Origin: Haloferax prahovense DSM 18310
Lineage (GTDB): Archaea > Halobacteriota > Halobacteria > Halobacteriales > Haloferacaceae
DNA length: 44,391 bases
NCBI RefSeq assembly: GCF_000336815.1
Contig: NZ_AOLG01000013.1
Coordinates: forward strand, 1-44,391
Reading direction: 5' to 3'
Made by a program: the position numbers and the translations under genes. Positions 24,181 to 32,437 of the stretch are shown piece after piece. Below the pieces are notes generated by a model. The model was not told where the DNA came from. It saw only the letters and a list, made by a program, of their open reading frames with translations, and searched no databases. Positions within the stretch are counted from its first letter, which is position 1. Every line of letters begins with the position of its first letter.

Positions 24181-25056
24181 ATGTACGGGGTCGTCACGCG
24201 CAACGAAGAGGAAGTCGACTGGCCGGAGTTCGACCGCGGCTTCTACGAGGTCAAGGACGTCACCGGCCGGGCGGCCGAACCGCTGTCGAACGCCGTCAAC
24301 ATGATATCGTGTTTCGGCGACAACGCCGCCGCCAACGAGAGCCCCGAGTTGGTCCCCGTCGACGGCGAGGGGAACCCGGCGACGCGGGACCGAACGTACT
24401 TCGACTGGGCGTACATCTGCCCGACGAACGAGAAGTACCGCGCCGGTCTGCTCGAAATCGTCGAGGACGCCGCCGCGGCCAACGGCGACGTTCGCCTCGA
24501 CGACGTTGGCTTCCCGCGCGACGAGTACTGCCGGTGTGACCGGTGTACCTCGCAGTTCGAGGCGTGGGCCGCCGACCGCGGCCGCGACGCCGACGACGAG
24601 GACGCCTGGTTCGAGTGGCGCGCCGAGGTCATCACCGACTTCGTCGCCGACGCGGCCGAGCGCGTCCCCGGTCGCCTGTATCTCACGCTCTATCCCGACC
24701 CCTATCCGGGCCACCTCTACCGCCGCTCCGGCCTCGACGTCGAGGCGCTCTCGGCGCACGTCGACGAGTTCGTCGTCCCGCTTTACGACACCAACTACGG
24801 GACGACCTACTGGCTCGAAACCATCGCCCGCGGCTTCGTCTCGCTTTTGGAGCCCTACGACGTCGACTTCTCGCTCGAACTGTACGCCGTGAACGTGGAC
24901 GTGGACGACCTCATCCACGCCATCGAGGTCGCAGACGAGTACGCGAAGGACGTGCTGTTCGGCTACGACGCGAGCAACGCCGCCGCGACGCTCCGCCGGA
25001 TGACCGCCGACGGCTCTCGCGGGAAGACCTACCACCCCGAAGACGCGACCCGCTGA
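24181..25056 (+). CDS. Conserved-looking protein of unknown function, possible TIM-barrel hydrolase relative
   Basis: A 291-residue soluble acidic protein. It has aromatic-rich segments typical of sugar-active barrels (FDWAYICPTNEKYRAGLLE, LYLTLYPDPYPGHLY, EFVVPLYDTNYGTTYWLE). A Cys cluster CRCDRC follows DVGFPRDEYC. The alternation of strand-like VRLDDVGF, LYLTLYP, EFVVPLYD, FSLELYAV and VLFGYDAS with helices suggests a beta/alpha barrel like glycoside hydrolases of the hypothetical group, with LDDVGFPR and the Cys cluster near the active face. No family could be assigned with certainty. It stands alone between a small-protein gene and another on the opposite strand. Confidence 0.6.
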   Translation: MYGVVTRNEEEVDWPEFDRGFYEVKDVTGRAAEPLSNAVNMISCFGDNAAANESPELVPVDGEGNPATRDRTYFDWAYICPTNEKYRAGLLEIVEDAAAANGDVRLDDVGFPRDEYCRCDRCTSQFEAWAADRGRDADDEDAWFEWRAEVITDFVADAAERVPGRLYLTLYPDPYPGHLYRRSGLDVEALSAHVDEFVVPLYDTNYGTTYWLETIARGFVSLLEPYDVDFSLELYAVNVDVDDLIHAIEVADEYAKDVLFGYDASNAAATLRRMTADGSRGKTYHPEDATR

Positions 25057-25115
25057 GCCGGCCGCTGTTCGCCGTCCCGAGCCGCGGGGACGGTCACGGG
25101 TGCCCTCGGGAGTGT

Positions 25116-25229
25116 TCAGAACGCGCCGGCGAGGTAGCCGATGACGACGATGCCGAGGAGGAAGACGAGCGCCGCGAACGCGAACAGGGCGAACATGAGT
25201 CGCCGCTGTCCGCTCGTCGGTTGTGCCAT
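25116..25229 (-). CDS. 37-residue single-span membrane protein
   Basis: On the minus strand, ATG 25227-25229 opens MAQPTSGQRRLMFALFAF, continuing through one hydrophobic span (about 12-34) and ending YLAGAF before TGA. Two arginines precede the span, giving an N-in topology. Codons are GC-ending and the frame is closed exactly around the membrane segment, which argues that it is real. No family is recognised. It lies tail to tail with the 291-residue protein gene. Confidence 0.5.
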   Translation of the reverse strand: MAQPTSGQRRLMFALFAFAALVFLLGIVVIGYLAGAF

Positions 25230-25334
25230 GGGCGTTCTCCGGACCGCACCCACTTATGATAGTCGGCGCTCCGGACGGTCCCGTCCGGGCGGGCGGACTC
25301 CGGCGGCGAAAAAACGGGGCTCTGCGCGGGTCGG

Positions 25335-26093
25335 CTACGGGACGACGTAGCCGCCGTCGACGACCATCGGGTGGCCGGTGACGAACGAGGCGTCGTCGGA
25401 ACAGAGGTAGACGACCGCGCTGGCTATCTCCTCGGGTTTGCCGAGGCGGCCGATTGGCTCGTCTTCGACCAGTCCGGCCCTCGCCTCGTCGTTGCCGGCG
25501 GTGAATCGCTCTATCATCGGCGTCTCGATGACGCCCGGACAGACCGCGTTGACGCGGACGTTCTCGGTCGCCACTTCGAGCGCGGCAGAGCGGGTCAGCC
25601 CGATGACGCCGTGTTTGGCGGCGTAGTAGTGCGCGAGGTTCGCGCCGCCGGTCAGTCCCGCCACGGAAGACGTGTTGACGATAGCGCCCCCGCCGTTCTC
25701 GACGAGGCGCGGAATCTCGTACTTCAGGCCGAGGAACACGCCGGTCAGGTTGATGTCGATGACCCGCTGGAAGTCCTCGATGGACAGCTCGGCGATGGGC
25801 CCCGGCGTCCCCTCGATGCCCGCGTTGTTGTGCGCGAAGTCGAGGCCGCCGAACTCGCTTACCGCCCTGTCGACGAGGCTCGCCACGTCGCTTTCCTTCG
25901 AGCTATCGGCCTCGAAGAAGGCGGCGTCGCCGCCCTCGCTTTCTATCTCTCGGACGACCTGCTCGCCGGCGTCCACCTGCACGTCCGAGAGCGCGACCAT
26001 CGCGCCCTCCTCGGCGAACCGGAGCGCGGTCGCCCGACCGATACCCGACGCCGCGCCCGTGACGAGCGCGACTTTCCCATCGATTCCCTTCAT
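25335..26093 (-). CDS. Short-chain dehydrogenase/reductase
   Basis: A 252-residue classical SDR. The cofactor loop is TGAASGIG (12-19) and NNAG is at 89-92. Catalytic Ser142 or Ser143 is followed by Tyr156 and Lys160 (YYAAK), then NAVCPGVIETPM. The C-terminus DDASFVTGHPMVVDGGYVVP is typical of the glucose dehydrogenase / 3-oxoacyl reductase-like group. An Asp (SDVQ) after the second strand suggests NAD rather than NADP. The substrate cannot be told from sequence; the family oxidises sugars, steroids, alcohols or acyl chains. Its neighbours give no pathway hint. Confidence 0.9.
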   Translation of the reverse strand: MKGIDGKVALVTGAASGIGRATALRFAEEGAMVALSDVQVDAGEQVVREIESEGGDAAFFEADSSKESDVASLVDRAVSEFGGLDFAHNNAGIEGTPGPIAELSIEDFQRVIDINLTGVFLGLKYEIPRLVENGGGAIVNTSSVAGLTGGANLAHYYAAKHGVIGLTRSAALEVATENVRVNAVCPGVIETPMIERFTAGNDEARAGLVEDEPIGRLGKPEEIASAVVYLCSDDASFVTGHPMVVDGGYVVP

Positions 26094-26237
26094 GATATCA
26101 CCACGACCCGCCGGCCGCGTGGGCTGCGCGGTCGTGCGTGCCAGTAGGTGTCACTCGGAAATAACGCCTCTTCAGGGACGCGTGACGCTCTCGCGGCCGA
26201 GAAAATAGTGTTTCGTCCGCTCTCTCCGACCGACGGC

Positions 26238-26954
26238 TCAGTCGAGGTCTTCGATGGGCTCCGCGTTGCCGAAGTACGGGTCGGGCCCGTCACCGGGGGC
26301 CGCCCAGTCGACGGCGTTGTCGAGGACGGTCCGAACCTCCTCCTGCTCGTAGATGGGGTAGGTCTCGTGGCCCGGTCGGAAGTAGAAGACGCGGCCCTTG
26401 CCGCGGGTGTAACAACAGCCGGAGCGGAACACCTCGCCGCCCTCGAACCACGACGTGAAGACGAGTTCGTCCGGCGCGGGGATGTCGACCCGCTCGCCGT
26501 ACATCTCGGCGCGGGGGACCTCGAACGACTCGGGGAGGCCGTCGGCGATGGGGTGGCCGGGCTCGACGACCCAGACGCGCTCTTTCTCGCCCGACTCGCG
26601 CCACTTCAGCGAGCAGGTCGTCCCCATCAGGCGCTTGAACGGCTTGGAGTAGTGGCCCGAGTGGAGCACGAGCAGTCCCATCCCGTCGCGGACGCGGTCG
26701 ACCACGCGGTCGACGATTGCGTCGTCCACCTCGTCGTGGGCCTTGTGCCCCCACCACGCCAGCACGTCGGTGTCGTCGAGGACCGACTCGGTGAGGCCGT
26801 GTTCCGGTTCGTCCAGCGTGGCGGTCTGCACGTCGTACCCCGCCTCGCGGAGCCCCTCGGCTATCGTCGCGTGGATACCGTCGGGGTAGATTTCGGCGAC
26901 CTCGTCGTTTTCCTTCTCGTGTCGGTACTCGTTCCAGACGGTGACGGTGACCAT
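26238..26954 (-). CDS. ThuA-domain protein (trehalose-utilisation type)
   Basis: A 238-residue protein of the glutamine amidotransferase-like ThuA fold. The N-terminus [13 protein letters not shown], then [14 protein letters not shown] and the segment [21 protein letters not shown] are characteristic. [32 protein letters not shown] and [14 protein letters not shown] follow. ThuA of rhizobia acts in trehalose and related disaccharide catabolism, oxidising at C3, but most homologues are uncharacterised. No sugar transport or glycosidase gene is next to it. ATG 26954 is the natural start; upstream in-frame sequence is a shadow of the opposite frame. Confidence 0.85.
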   Translation of the reverse strand: MVTVTVWNEYRHEKENDEVAEIYPDGIHATIAEGLREAGYDVQTATLDEPEHGLTESVLDDTDVLAWWGHKAHDEVDDAIVDRVVDRVRDGMGLLVLHSGHYSKPFKRLMGTTCSLKWRESGEKERVWVVEPGHPIADGLPESFEVPRAEMYGERVDIPAPDELVFTSWFEGGEVFRSGCCYTRGKGRVFYFRPGHETYPIYEQEEVRTVLDNAVDWAAPGDGPDPYFGNAEPIEDLD

Positions 26955-27052
26955 ACTCCCGCCGTCGCCGGGCGGCGACAAGTATGCACCGACAGCGAAA
27001 TGCGCCGAAGGCGAGGGCGAGGGCGGCCCGTGGCGGTCGCCCACCGAGTCGG

Positions 27053-27862
27053 CTACGTCCCTTCGAACTCCGGTTCCCGCCGGCTCATGAACGACTCCAC
27101 GCCCTCGGCGTGGTCGTCGGTTCCGAACATGACCGCCTGCGCCGACGCCTCGTGTTCGATGGCCGCCTCGATGGAGTCGTCGGGGCGGCGGAGCAGTCGC
27201 TTTGAGGCGGTGAGCGCCTTCGTCGGGCCGCCGGCGATGCGCGCCGTGAGGGCGTCGAGTTCCGCCTCGAACTCGTCCTCGTCGGCGACGCGGTTCACGA
27301 CGCCGAGTTCCAGCGCCCGCTCGGGGCCGAGTTTCTCGCCCGTGTAGACGAGTTCCATGGCGACGTTGCGCCCGACGAGTCGGGGGAGGAGGTACGACAG
27401 CCCGGAGTCGACCGCGAGGCCGACCCGGCGGAAGCCGAAGCCGACGGAGGCGTCTTCGCGGAGGAGTTGGAGGTCGCAGGCGATGGCGAGCGCGCCGCCC
27501 GCGCCCACGGCCGGGCCGTCGATGGCCGCGACCGTCGGCAGGTCGCACTCGTAGACGCGGCGCACGCAGTCGGCGGTGTCGCGGACGACGTGGTCGACCG
27601 CCTCTGGGAGCGTCATGGCGTCGGCCTGTAGCTCCAGCATGGCGTTCACGTCGCCGCCGGCACAGAACGCGCCCGCCTCGTCGCTCCCGCGGAGGACGAC
27701 ACAGCGCGTCTCGTCGGGGAGCGAGCCCAGCGCCTCGCGCACGCCGGCGGTGACTTCGACCGTCAGCGCGTTCCGAACCGCCGGGGCGTCCAGCGTCACC
27801 GTCGCCACGCCGTCGTCGAGCGCGAGCCGTACCGCGTCGGAGTCGAGTTCGACCTCGGTCAT
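27053..27862 (-). CDS. Enoyl-CoA hydratase/isomerase family protein, probably an isomerase type
   Basis: A 269-residue crotonase-fold protein. The oxyanion-hole segments [10 protein letters not shown] (67-76) and [16 protein letters not shown] (115-130) are intact. The two Glu residues of a true hydratase are replaced by Ala124 and Arg146, while Asp152 in [16 protein letters not shown] is kept. That pattern is seen in PaaG-like 1,2-epoxyphenylacetyl-CoA isomerases and delta3,delta2-enoyl-CoA isomerases. The likely reaction is a double-bond or ring isomerisation on a CoA ester, not hydration. It follows menC by 69 bp on the same strand but has no obvious menaquinone role, since MenB is encoded separately. 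Confidence 0.85.
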   Translation of the reverse strand: MTEVELDSDAVRLALDDGVATVTLDAPAVRNALTVEVTAGVREALGSLPDETRCVVLRGSDEAGAFCAGGDVNAMLELQADAMTLPEAVDHVVRDTADCVRRVYECDLPTVAAIDGPAVGAGGALAIACDLQLLREDASVGFGFRRVGLAVDSGLSYLLPRLVGRNVAMELVYTGEKLGPERALELGVVNRVADEDEFEAELDALTARIAGGPTKALTASKRLLRRPDDSIEAAIEHEASAQAVMFGTDDHAEGVESFMSRREPEFEGT

Positions 27863-27931
27863 CTCCCGGTTCGACGTGCAGAACCGTGAAAAACGTTTGG
27901 ACCGTGGAGAGTTGAATCGTCGCTGACCGGC

Positions 27932-28984
27932 TCAGGAGAACAGCGCGGACACGTCGATACCGAGCCCCGGGGCCTCGGGGACGCGCATCCGGCCCTCGCG
28001 CACGGGTGCCGGGTCGACCGCGAGGTCGGAGTCGAGGAGCGAGGCGGTCGCCAGCCCGTGGGCCCGGTCGCCGGGGAGCGACGCCGCGACGTGGAGCGCG
28101 CCGAGTCGGGCGACGACGGCGTCGATGGTGGTCGTGACGACGACGTCGACGCCGGCGTCGCGGGCGCGAGCCGCGAGGTCGCGGACGCGGTCCGGGCCCC
28201 CGAGCGCCATCGGCTTGCAGACGAGCACGTCCGCCGCGTTCGAGGCGAGCGCGCGTTGCGGCGGGACCGCCGCCAGCGACTCGTCGAGCGCGATGGGCGT
28301 GTCGTGGAGCCGCCGGAGGACGGCGTGGCCGTCGAGTTCGTCGGCCGGGAGCGGCTGTTCGAGGTAGTCGAGGTCGAGGTCACGTTCCTCGACCGAGTCG
28401 AGAAAGCGGTCGGCGGTCCAGCGGTCCCACGCGGCGTTCGCGTCGGCCCGCAGCGACACGTCGGGACCGACCGCCTCGCGGACGGCCCGGAGACGCGCCA
28501 CATCGTCGGTCGGGTCGCGCGCGCCGACCTTCAGTTTGAGGCAGTCGTACCCCGATTCGACGGCGGTCTCGGCGGCCTCGACGGTCGCCTCGGGACCGTC
28601 GTCGCCGAGGGTCGCGTTCACCGGAAGCGAGGTGTGCGAGTCGGTGGCTAGGGACGCGGCGAGCGGTCGGTCGGCGGCGCGAGCGCGGGCGTCGGAGACG
28701 GCGAGCGAGACGGCGTGTCTCGCGGCGGGCGCGTCTGCGAGTGTCCCGTCTTCCAGTGCGGACTCGGGATTGGCGTCGGCCACGGCGTCGCCTTCGGCGA
28801 GGTCGGCGAGCGCGTCGCGGCAGTCGGCGAGTGACTCGGTCCAGCCCGGAAGCGGCGTCGCCTCGCCGACGCCAGTCTCGCCCGCAACGTCGACCGCGAC
28901 GAGAAGTCCCTCGCGGCGCTCGATGTCGCCCTTGGCGGTCGAAAGCGGCGTTTCGAGGTCGACGGCGAACTCGCGGAGACGCAT
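27932..28984 (-). CDS. menC: o-Succinylbenzoate synthase
   Basis: A 350-residue enolase-superfamily enzyme. Catalytic lysines are in LKLKVG (150-152), metal ligands are Asp181 (RADANAAWD), Glu209 (YLEQPL) and Asp234 (ALDESL), and the second catalytic lysine is Lys257 (VCKPMALGG). It dehydrates SHCHC to o-succinylbenzoate in menaquinone synthesis. The N-terminal capping domain starts [18 protein letters not shown]. It begins 2 bp after the stop of menA, so the two are one operon. The enolase superfamily includes racemases, but adjacency to menA and the other men genes fixes the call. Confidence 0.92.
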   Translation of the reverse strand: MRLREFAVDLETPLSTAKGDIERREGLLVAVDVAGETGVGEATPLPGWTESLADCRDALADLAEGDAVADANPESALEDGTLADAPAARHAVSLAVSDARARAADRPLAASLATDSHTSLPVNATLGDDGPEATVEAAETAVESGYDCLKLKVGARDPTDDVARLRAVREAVGPDVSLRADANAAWDRWTADRFLDSVEERDLDLDYLEQPLPADELDGHAVLRRLHDTPIALDESLAAVPPQRALASNAADVLVCKPMALGGPDRVRDLAARARDAGVDVVVTTTIDAVVARLGALHVAASLPGDRAHGLATASLLDSDLAVDPAPVREGRMRVPEAPGLGIDVSALFS

Positions 28985-28986
28985 CG

Positions 28987-29934
28987 TCACGCGAGGACGA
29001 GGCCGACCGAGAAGAGGACGGCGTAGAGGGCGAGGAGTTTGCCCGTGTCTTCGAGCGCGGGGTTGAGCTTCTCGCCTTTCGTCTCGGTCACGACGGTCCG
29101 CGCGATGCGGGCCGCGACGGGCATCGAGAACATGGGCAGGAGGACGAACCAGTCGAAGCCCGCGCGGGTCCACAGGTAGGCGGGGACGACGTAGGCGAGC
29201 GCGAGCATGGCGACGTACTCGGCGCGGGCGAAACCGTAGCCGAACCGGACCGCGAGGGTCCGCTTGCCCGTGGTCGCGTCTTCCTCCTTGTCGCGGACGT
29301 TGTTCACGACGAGGATGTTCGTGGAGATGGCCGCGATGGGGAGGCTGGCGAGGACGGCGACGACCGTGACGGTCCCCTCCGGAATACCGACGGTGAGCGG
29401 GGCGGCGAGGACGCTCGCGGCCTGCACGTAGAAGGTTCCGACGACGGCGACGAGGCCGAAGAAGACGAAGACGAACAGGTCGCCGAGACCGTGGTAGCCG
29501 AGGGGGTACGGGCCGCCGGTGTAGGCGATGCCCGAGGCGACCGAAAGCAGGCCGATGACGAGGATGGGCACGCCGCCGACGTAGACGAGGGAGGTGCCGA
29601 GGAGGACGGCGGCGGCGAAGGTGAGATACATCGCCCGCTTGACCTCGGCCGGCGGGATGAGCCCGCCCGCGGTGACGCGGGTGAACCCCTCGCGGGCCTC
29701 GGTGTCCGCGCCCTGCACCGCGTCGTAGTAGTCGTTGGCGAAGTTGGTCCCGACTTGGATGAGAAGCGCGCCCACGAGCGCCGCGAGCGCGGGGAGCGGG
29801 GCGAACAGGTCGGCGTGGACCGCGACCGCGGTGCCGACGACGACCGGCGCGGCGGCCGCCGGGAGCGTCTGCGGCCGCGACGCCATCACCCACGCCCGCC
29901 TGCGAGAGATGTCCTGCGTGCTCATTGTCTGCAT
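28987..29934 (-). CDS. menA: 1,4-Dihydroxy-2-naphthoate polyprenyltransferase
   Basis: A 315-residue UbiA-family integral membrane enzyme. The first Asp motif is NDYYDAVQGAD (67-77), followed by RVTAGGLI. The second lies in NNVRDKEEDATTGKRTLAV, the MenA form of the family. About eight or nine hydrophobic segments are present. It joins the polyprenyl chain to DHNA to give demethylmenaquinone. The N-terminus MQTMSTQDISRRRAW offers two ATGs (29934, 29925). The first agrees with a weak TATA-like stretch about 25 bp upstream. It leads an operon with menC and lies 171 bp behind the flavoprotein gene. Confidence 0.93.
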   Translation of the reverse strand: MQTMSTQDISRRRAWVMASRPQTLPAAAAPVVVGTAVAVHADLFAPLPALAALVGALLIQVGTNFANDYYDAVQGADTEAREGFTRVTAGGLIPPAEVKRAMYLTFAAAVLLGTSLVYVGGVPILVIGLLSVASGIAYTGGPYPLGYHGLGDLFVFVFFGLVAVVGTFYVQAASVLAAPLTVGIPEGTVTVVAVLASLPIAAISTNILVVNNVRDKEEDATTGKRTLAVRFGYGFARAEYVAMLALAYVVPAYLWTRAGFDWFVLLPMFSMPVAARIARTVVTETKGEKLNPALEDTGKLLALYAVLFSVGLVLA

Positions 29935-30105
29935 ACGAGGGCCGAAGCAGTGAGTAAGTTCCTATCCGAAAGCGCGCGACGCCGAGGCGGTGGGTGGGAG
30001 ACGGCGGCCCCCCGGCGTGCGCGTCGGCCCCGACGAGGGAGAGCGCCCCGACGTCGGCGACGACGTGGTCATCGCCGTCGCCGACGGTGGGGTGTCGATG
30101 ACTCG

Positions 30106-31074
30106 CTATTCGGAGTCGGAAGCGGAATCAGCGGCGGGACCGGAATCGGCGGCGACGCCGAGATGGTCGGCGAGTCGCTCGCGACCGCGCTCGGCCCGAG
30201 CTTCGACCGCTTCCTCGGAGATGTACATCTCGCGCTGACGCTCCACGTCGGCCTCGCGGAGTTCGCGGAGTCGCTCCTCGGCGAGGTCGCAGTCGTCGGG
30301 GACTCGGCTGTCGAACCGCTCGCGCCAGTCGTCGCGGGCGGTCTCCTCGCCGGCGAGTTCCGATTCGGGACGTATCCAGTCCCAGTGATGCGCGAGGGCC
30401 TCGGGATACCCCCGTTCGAGGCGGTGGTCGGTGATGACCGACCGGCCGACGCGCGCGCCCTGTCCGGCCGACATGATGGCCTGCACGTTGACCTCGCTCA
30501 CCGGCGCGGCGACGTACAGCCCGTCGATGGCTGTCCGGCCCTCGATGTCGGCGTAGTCGCGGTCGAACTTCGTCCGCGTCTCGCCGTCGTACTCGTAGGT
30601 GACGAACATCTCGTCGTCGTCGAGCGGTTCGAGGAAGTCGCCGCCGTAGCGGGCGGCCGCGACGACCCGCCTCGCCGTGACGGTCTCGCCGTCCTGCGTC
30701 GTGACCTCGAAGCCCGGCCCGGCGGCGTCCGCGGTCTCGGTCCCGTCGCCGCCGGCGGGTTCGACCGCCTCGACGAGCGCCGGAACGAGGTCGCAGCCGG
30801 CCGCCTCGACGTGGTCGTGGATGAGTCCGTAGAACGTCTCGACGTCGACGCCGCCGGGGAAGCCGAGGTAGTTCTCCAGATAGGCACAGCGCTGGAGCGA
30901 CGACCGGCCGCGGTCGAAGACGACGGTGTCGAGACCGTACCGACCGGTGAAGACGCCCGCCGAGCAGCCCGTCGGCCCGCCGCCGACGATGGCTACGTCG
31001 TAGTCGAACGCCGCCGTTTCGGGGTCGGTCGCTGTCGTCGTCGCCGTCCCCTCCGAGCGCTCGGCGTCCGCCAT
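30106..31074 (-). CDS. FAD-dependent oxidoreductase of thioredoxin-reductase type, lacking the NADPH domain
   Basis: A 322-residue flavoprotein. The FAD loop is GGGPTGCSAG (31-40), followed by YLENYLGFPGGVDVETFYG as in thioredoxin reductases. The second FAD contact is GLYVAAPVSEVNVQAIMSAG. The usual NADPH-binding domain between them, with its own GxGxxA loop and CxxC, is absent. Only about 60 residues link the two halves. A helical charged tail of about 100 residues (READVERQREMYISEEAVEA) is added. The gene starts 1 bp after the stop of the iron-type binding-protein gene and shares its iron-box promoter. Reduction of a ferric chelate is a possible role; this is inference. Confidence 0.78.
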   Translation of the reverse strand: MADAERSEGTATTTATDPETAAFDYDVAIVGGGPTGCSAGVFTGRYGLDTVVFDRGRSSLQRCAYLENYLGFPGGVDVETFYGLIHDHVEAAGCDLVPALVEAVEPAGGDGTETADAAGPGFEVTTQDGETVTARRVVAAARYGGDFLEPLDDDEMFVTYEYDGETRTKFDRDYADIEGRTAIDGLYVAAPVSEVNVQAIMSAGQGARVGRSVITDHRLERGYPEALAHHWDWIRPESELAGEETARDDWRERFDSRVPDDCDLAEERLRELREADVERQREMYISEEAVEARAERGRERLADHLGVAADSGPAADSASDSE

Positions 31075-31075
31075 C

Positions 31076-32293
31076 TCAGAACTCCCCGTTGACGATGTCC
31101 GCGACGCGTTGGCGGTCGAACAGTTCGGCGTCGCCCGTCACGTCGCCGAACACGTCGGGGTACAACTGCTTCGCGGCGCGCTCGGTCAGGAACAGGTTGT
31201 GAATCGGCCCCTGGAACAGGTAGCCGCCGCGGTAGACCCGACCGTTCTGGACGGCCGCCAGTTCGCCGCCGACGGGGTGGTCCTCCATGTACGCGAGGAC
31301 GGTGTCGCGGAACTCCTCGGGCGTCTTGCGCTCGTGGCCGCGGACGAGAATCACGTCGGGGTCGATTTCGAGGAGGTTCTCGTAGTCGAGTTCGCCGCGG
31401 TTGGTCGTGCTGAGGTTCTCGATGTCGGTCCCCGAGAGCGCGTCGGTGACGCCGAGGTCGTTCCACTGCTTTTTGCTCGTGCCCTTGTCGTTGAGGCGGT
31501 ACGGCGAGAACGTCTCGGGTTCGGTCGTCCCTTCGAAGGTGAGAAAGACGTTCGGGCGCTCGTCCGCGGGCGGCAGTTCCGCCTGTATCTCCGCGATGAA
31601 CTCGTCGTGGAACGCCTCGAACGCCTCGTAGCGGTCCTCGCGCTGGAACACCTGCGCGACCTTCTCGAACGCCTCGTAGAGCGTGTAGTAGCGGTAGTCG
31701 TGCCAGCCGTCCGACCGGCGGAAGACGAGGTTGCCGACGAACGGGGCGACGTTCTCCGCGATTTCGTCCACGTCGGCTTGGTCCCAGTCGAACCAGTTGA
31801 TGAGCATGTTCGGGTCGTAGAGGTGGACGTCGTTGTCGAGTTCGTAGAACTCCTCTTTCGTCCGGACCTCGGGGTACGCCTCGATTTGCTCGCGGTCGAC
31901 GCTCACGCCGGGGAGTTCGTCGTAGACGTAGGTGTAGTACCGGCCCGCGCCGCCGACGCCGGTCAGCCCGTCGCCGACGCCGAGCGCGACGGCCATGTCC
32001 GCGTAGCCGCCGTCGTAGGCGGCCCACGACTCGGGAACCGAGTCGAACGTGACCTCGCCCATCGGCTCCATCGTCACCGAGTACGAGGAGTCCGCCTCGG
32101 TCGTCTGGGTCTCCGTCTCGGCGCTCGTTTCGGTGGCTGCCTCGGTCGTCGTCTCGGCCGCCGTGGTCGCCTCGTCACTCCCCGACGAGTCCGACGTACA
32201 ACCGGCCAGCATCCCGGCACCGAGAGCCGTGCCGCCGTACCGAATGTAGTTGCGTCGCGTGAGTCCCTCCTGCCCGGTGGATTTCTCTTCCAT
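31076..32293 (-). CDS. Iron-type ABC transporter substrate-binding lipoprotein
   Basis: A 405-residue extracytoplasmic binding protein. The N-terminus LTRRNYIRYGGTALGAGMLA is a TAT signal with a lipobox (LAGC, Cys32). A Thr/Glu-rich linker (about 38-70) follows, as is usual for haloarchaeal lipoproteins. The body shows the class III (FepB/FhuD-like) layout: VTFDSVPESWAAYDGGYADM, IDPDVILVRGHERKTPEEF and GGELAAVQNGRVYRGGYLFQ. This family binds ferric siderophores, haem or cobalamin. No permease or ATPase gene is adjacent, so it must work with a transporter encoded elsewhere. The promoter carries a perfect DtxR/IdeR-like palindrome, which supports iron. Confidence 0.87.
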   Translation of the reverse strand: MEEKSTGQEGLTRRNYIRYGGTALGAGMLAGCTSDSSGSDEATTAAETTTEAATETSAETETQTTEADSSYSVTMEPMGEVTFDSVPESWAAYDGGYADMAVALGVGDGLTGVGGAGRYYTYVYDELPGVSVDREQIEAYPEVRTKEEFYELDNDVHLYDPNMLINWFDWDQADVDEIAENVAPFVGNLVFRRSDGWHDYRYYTLYEAFEKVAQVFQREDRYEAFEAFHDEFIAEIQAELPPADERPNVFLTFEGTTEPETFSPYRLNDKGTSKKQWNDLGVTDALSGTDIENLSTTNRGELDYENLLEIDPDVILVRGHERKTPEEFRDTVLAYMEDHPVGGELAAVQNGRVYRGGYLFQGPIHNLFLTERAAKQLYPDVFGDVTGDAELFDRQRVADIVNGEF

Positions 32294-32296
32294 GGG

Positions 32297-32314
32297 ATTT
32301 AGGCTAACCTAAAT
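32297..32314. promoter_or_regulatory. Iron-box-like palindrome (DtxR/IdeR type operator)
   Basis: ATTTAGGCTAACCTAAAT is an 18-bp inverted repeat with perfect 7-bp arms around CTAA. Its inner part TTAGGCTAACCTAA matches the core of the DtxR/IdeR iron box. It lies 3 bp before the start codon and directly inside the TATA box, so a bound repressor would block transcription start. Haloarchaea have DtxR-family metal regulators (SirR, Idr type). Confidence 0.7.
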
Positions 32315-32321
32315 GTATAAG
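32315..32321 (-). promoter_or_regulatory. TATA box of the iron-type binding-protein operon
   Basis: CTTATAC on the minus strand is centred 25 bp before ATG 32293, giving a leaderless transcript that begins within or at the end of the iron-box palindrome. Confidence 0.6.
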
Positions 32322-32333
32322 AGCGTTCCTATT

Positions 32334-32349
32334 TTTCGGCCGGCCTAAA
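32334..32349. promoter_or_regulatory. Second, degenerate iron-box-like dyad upstream of the TATA box
   Basis: TTTCGGCCGGCCTAAA has 8-bp arms that are complementary except for one mismatch, and one arm keeps the CCTAAA half-site. Its centre is 36 bp from that of the perfect palindrome, about three and a half helical turns. It may be an auxiliary site. Confidence 0.35.
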
Positions 32350-32437
32350 CCTTGGCGAGGCGACGTGTTTCGGCCCGACGGGAGGGGCCGCATCGCGGTT
32401 GCGGGTCCGGCGTCCGGCGAGAGCCGGGGTCAGGCCC

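Noticed and set aside
29990..30238. 82-residue plus-strand frame downstream of the flavoprotein gene
   Set aside because: Most of it overlaps the flavoprotein gene on the other strand and it has no promoter or recognisable domain.
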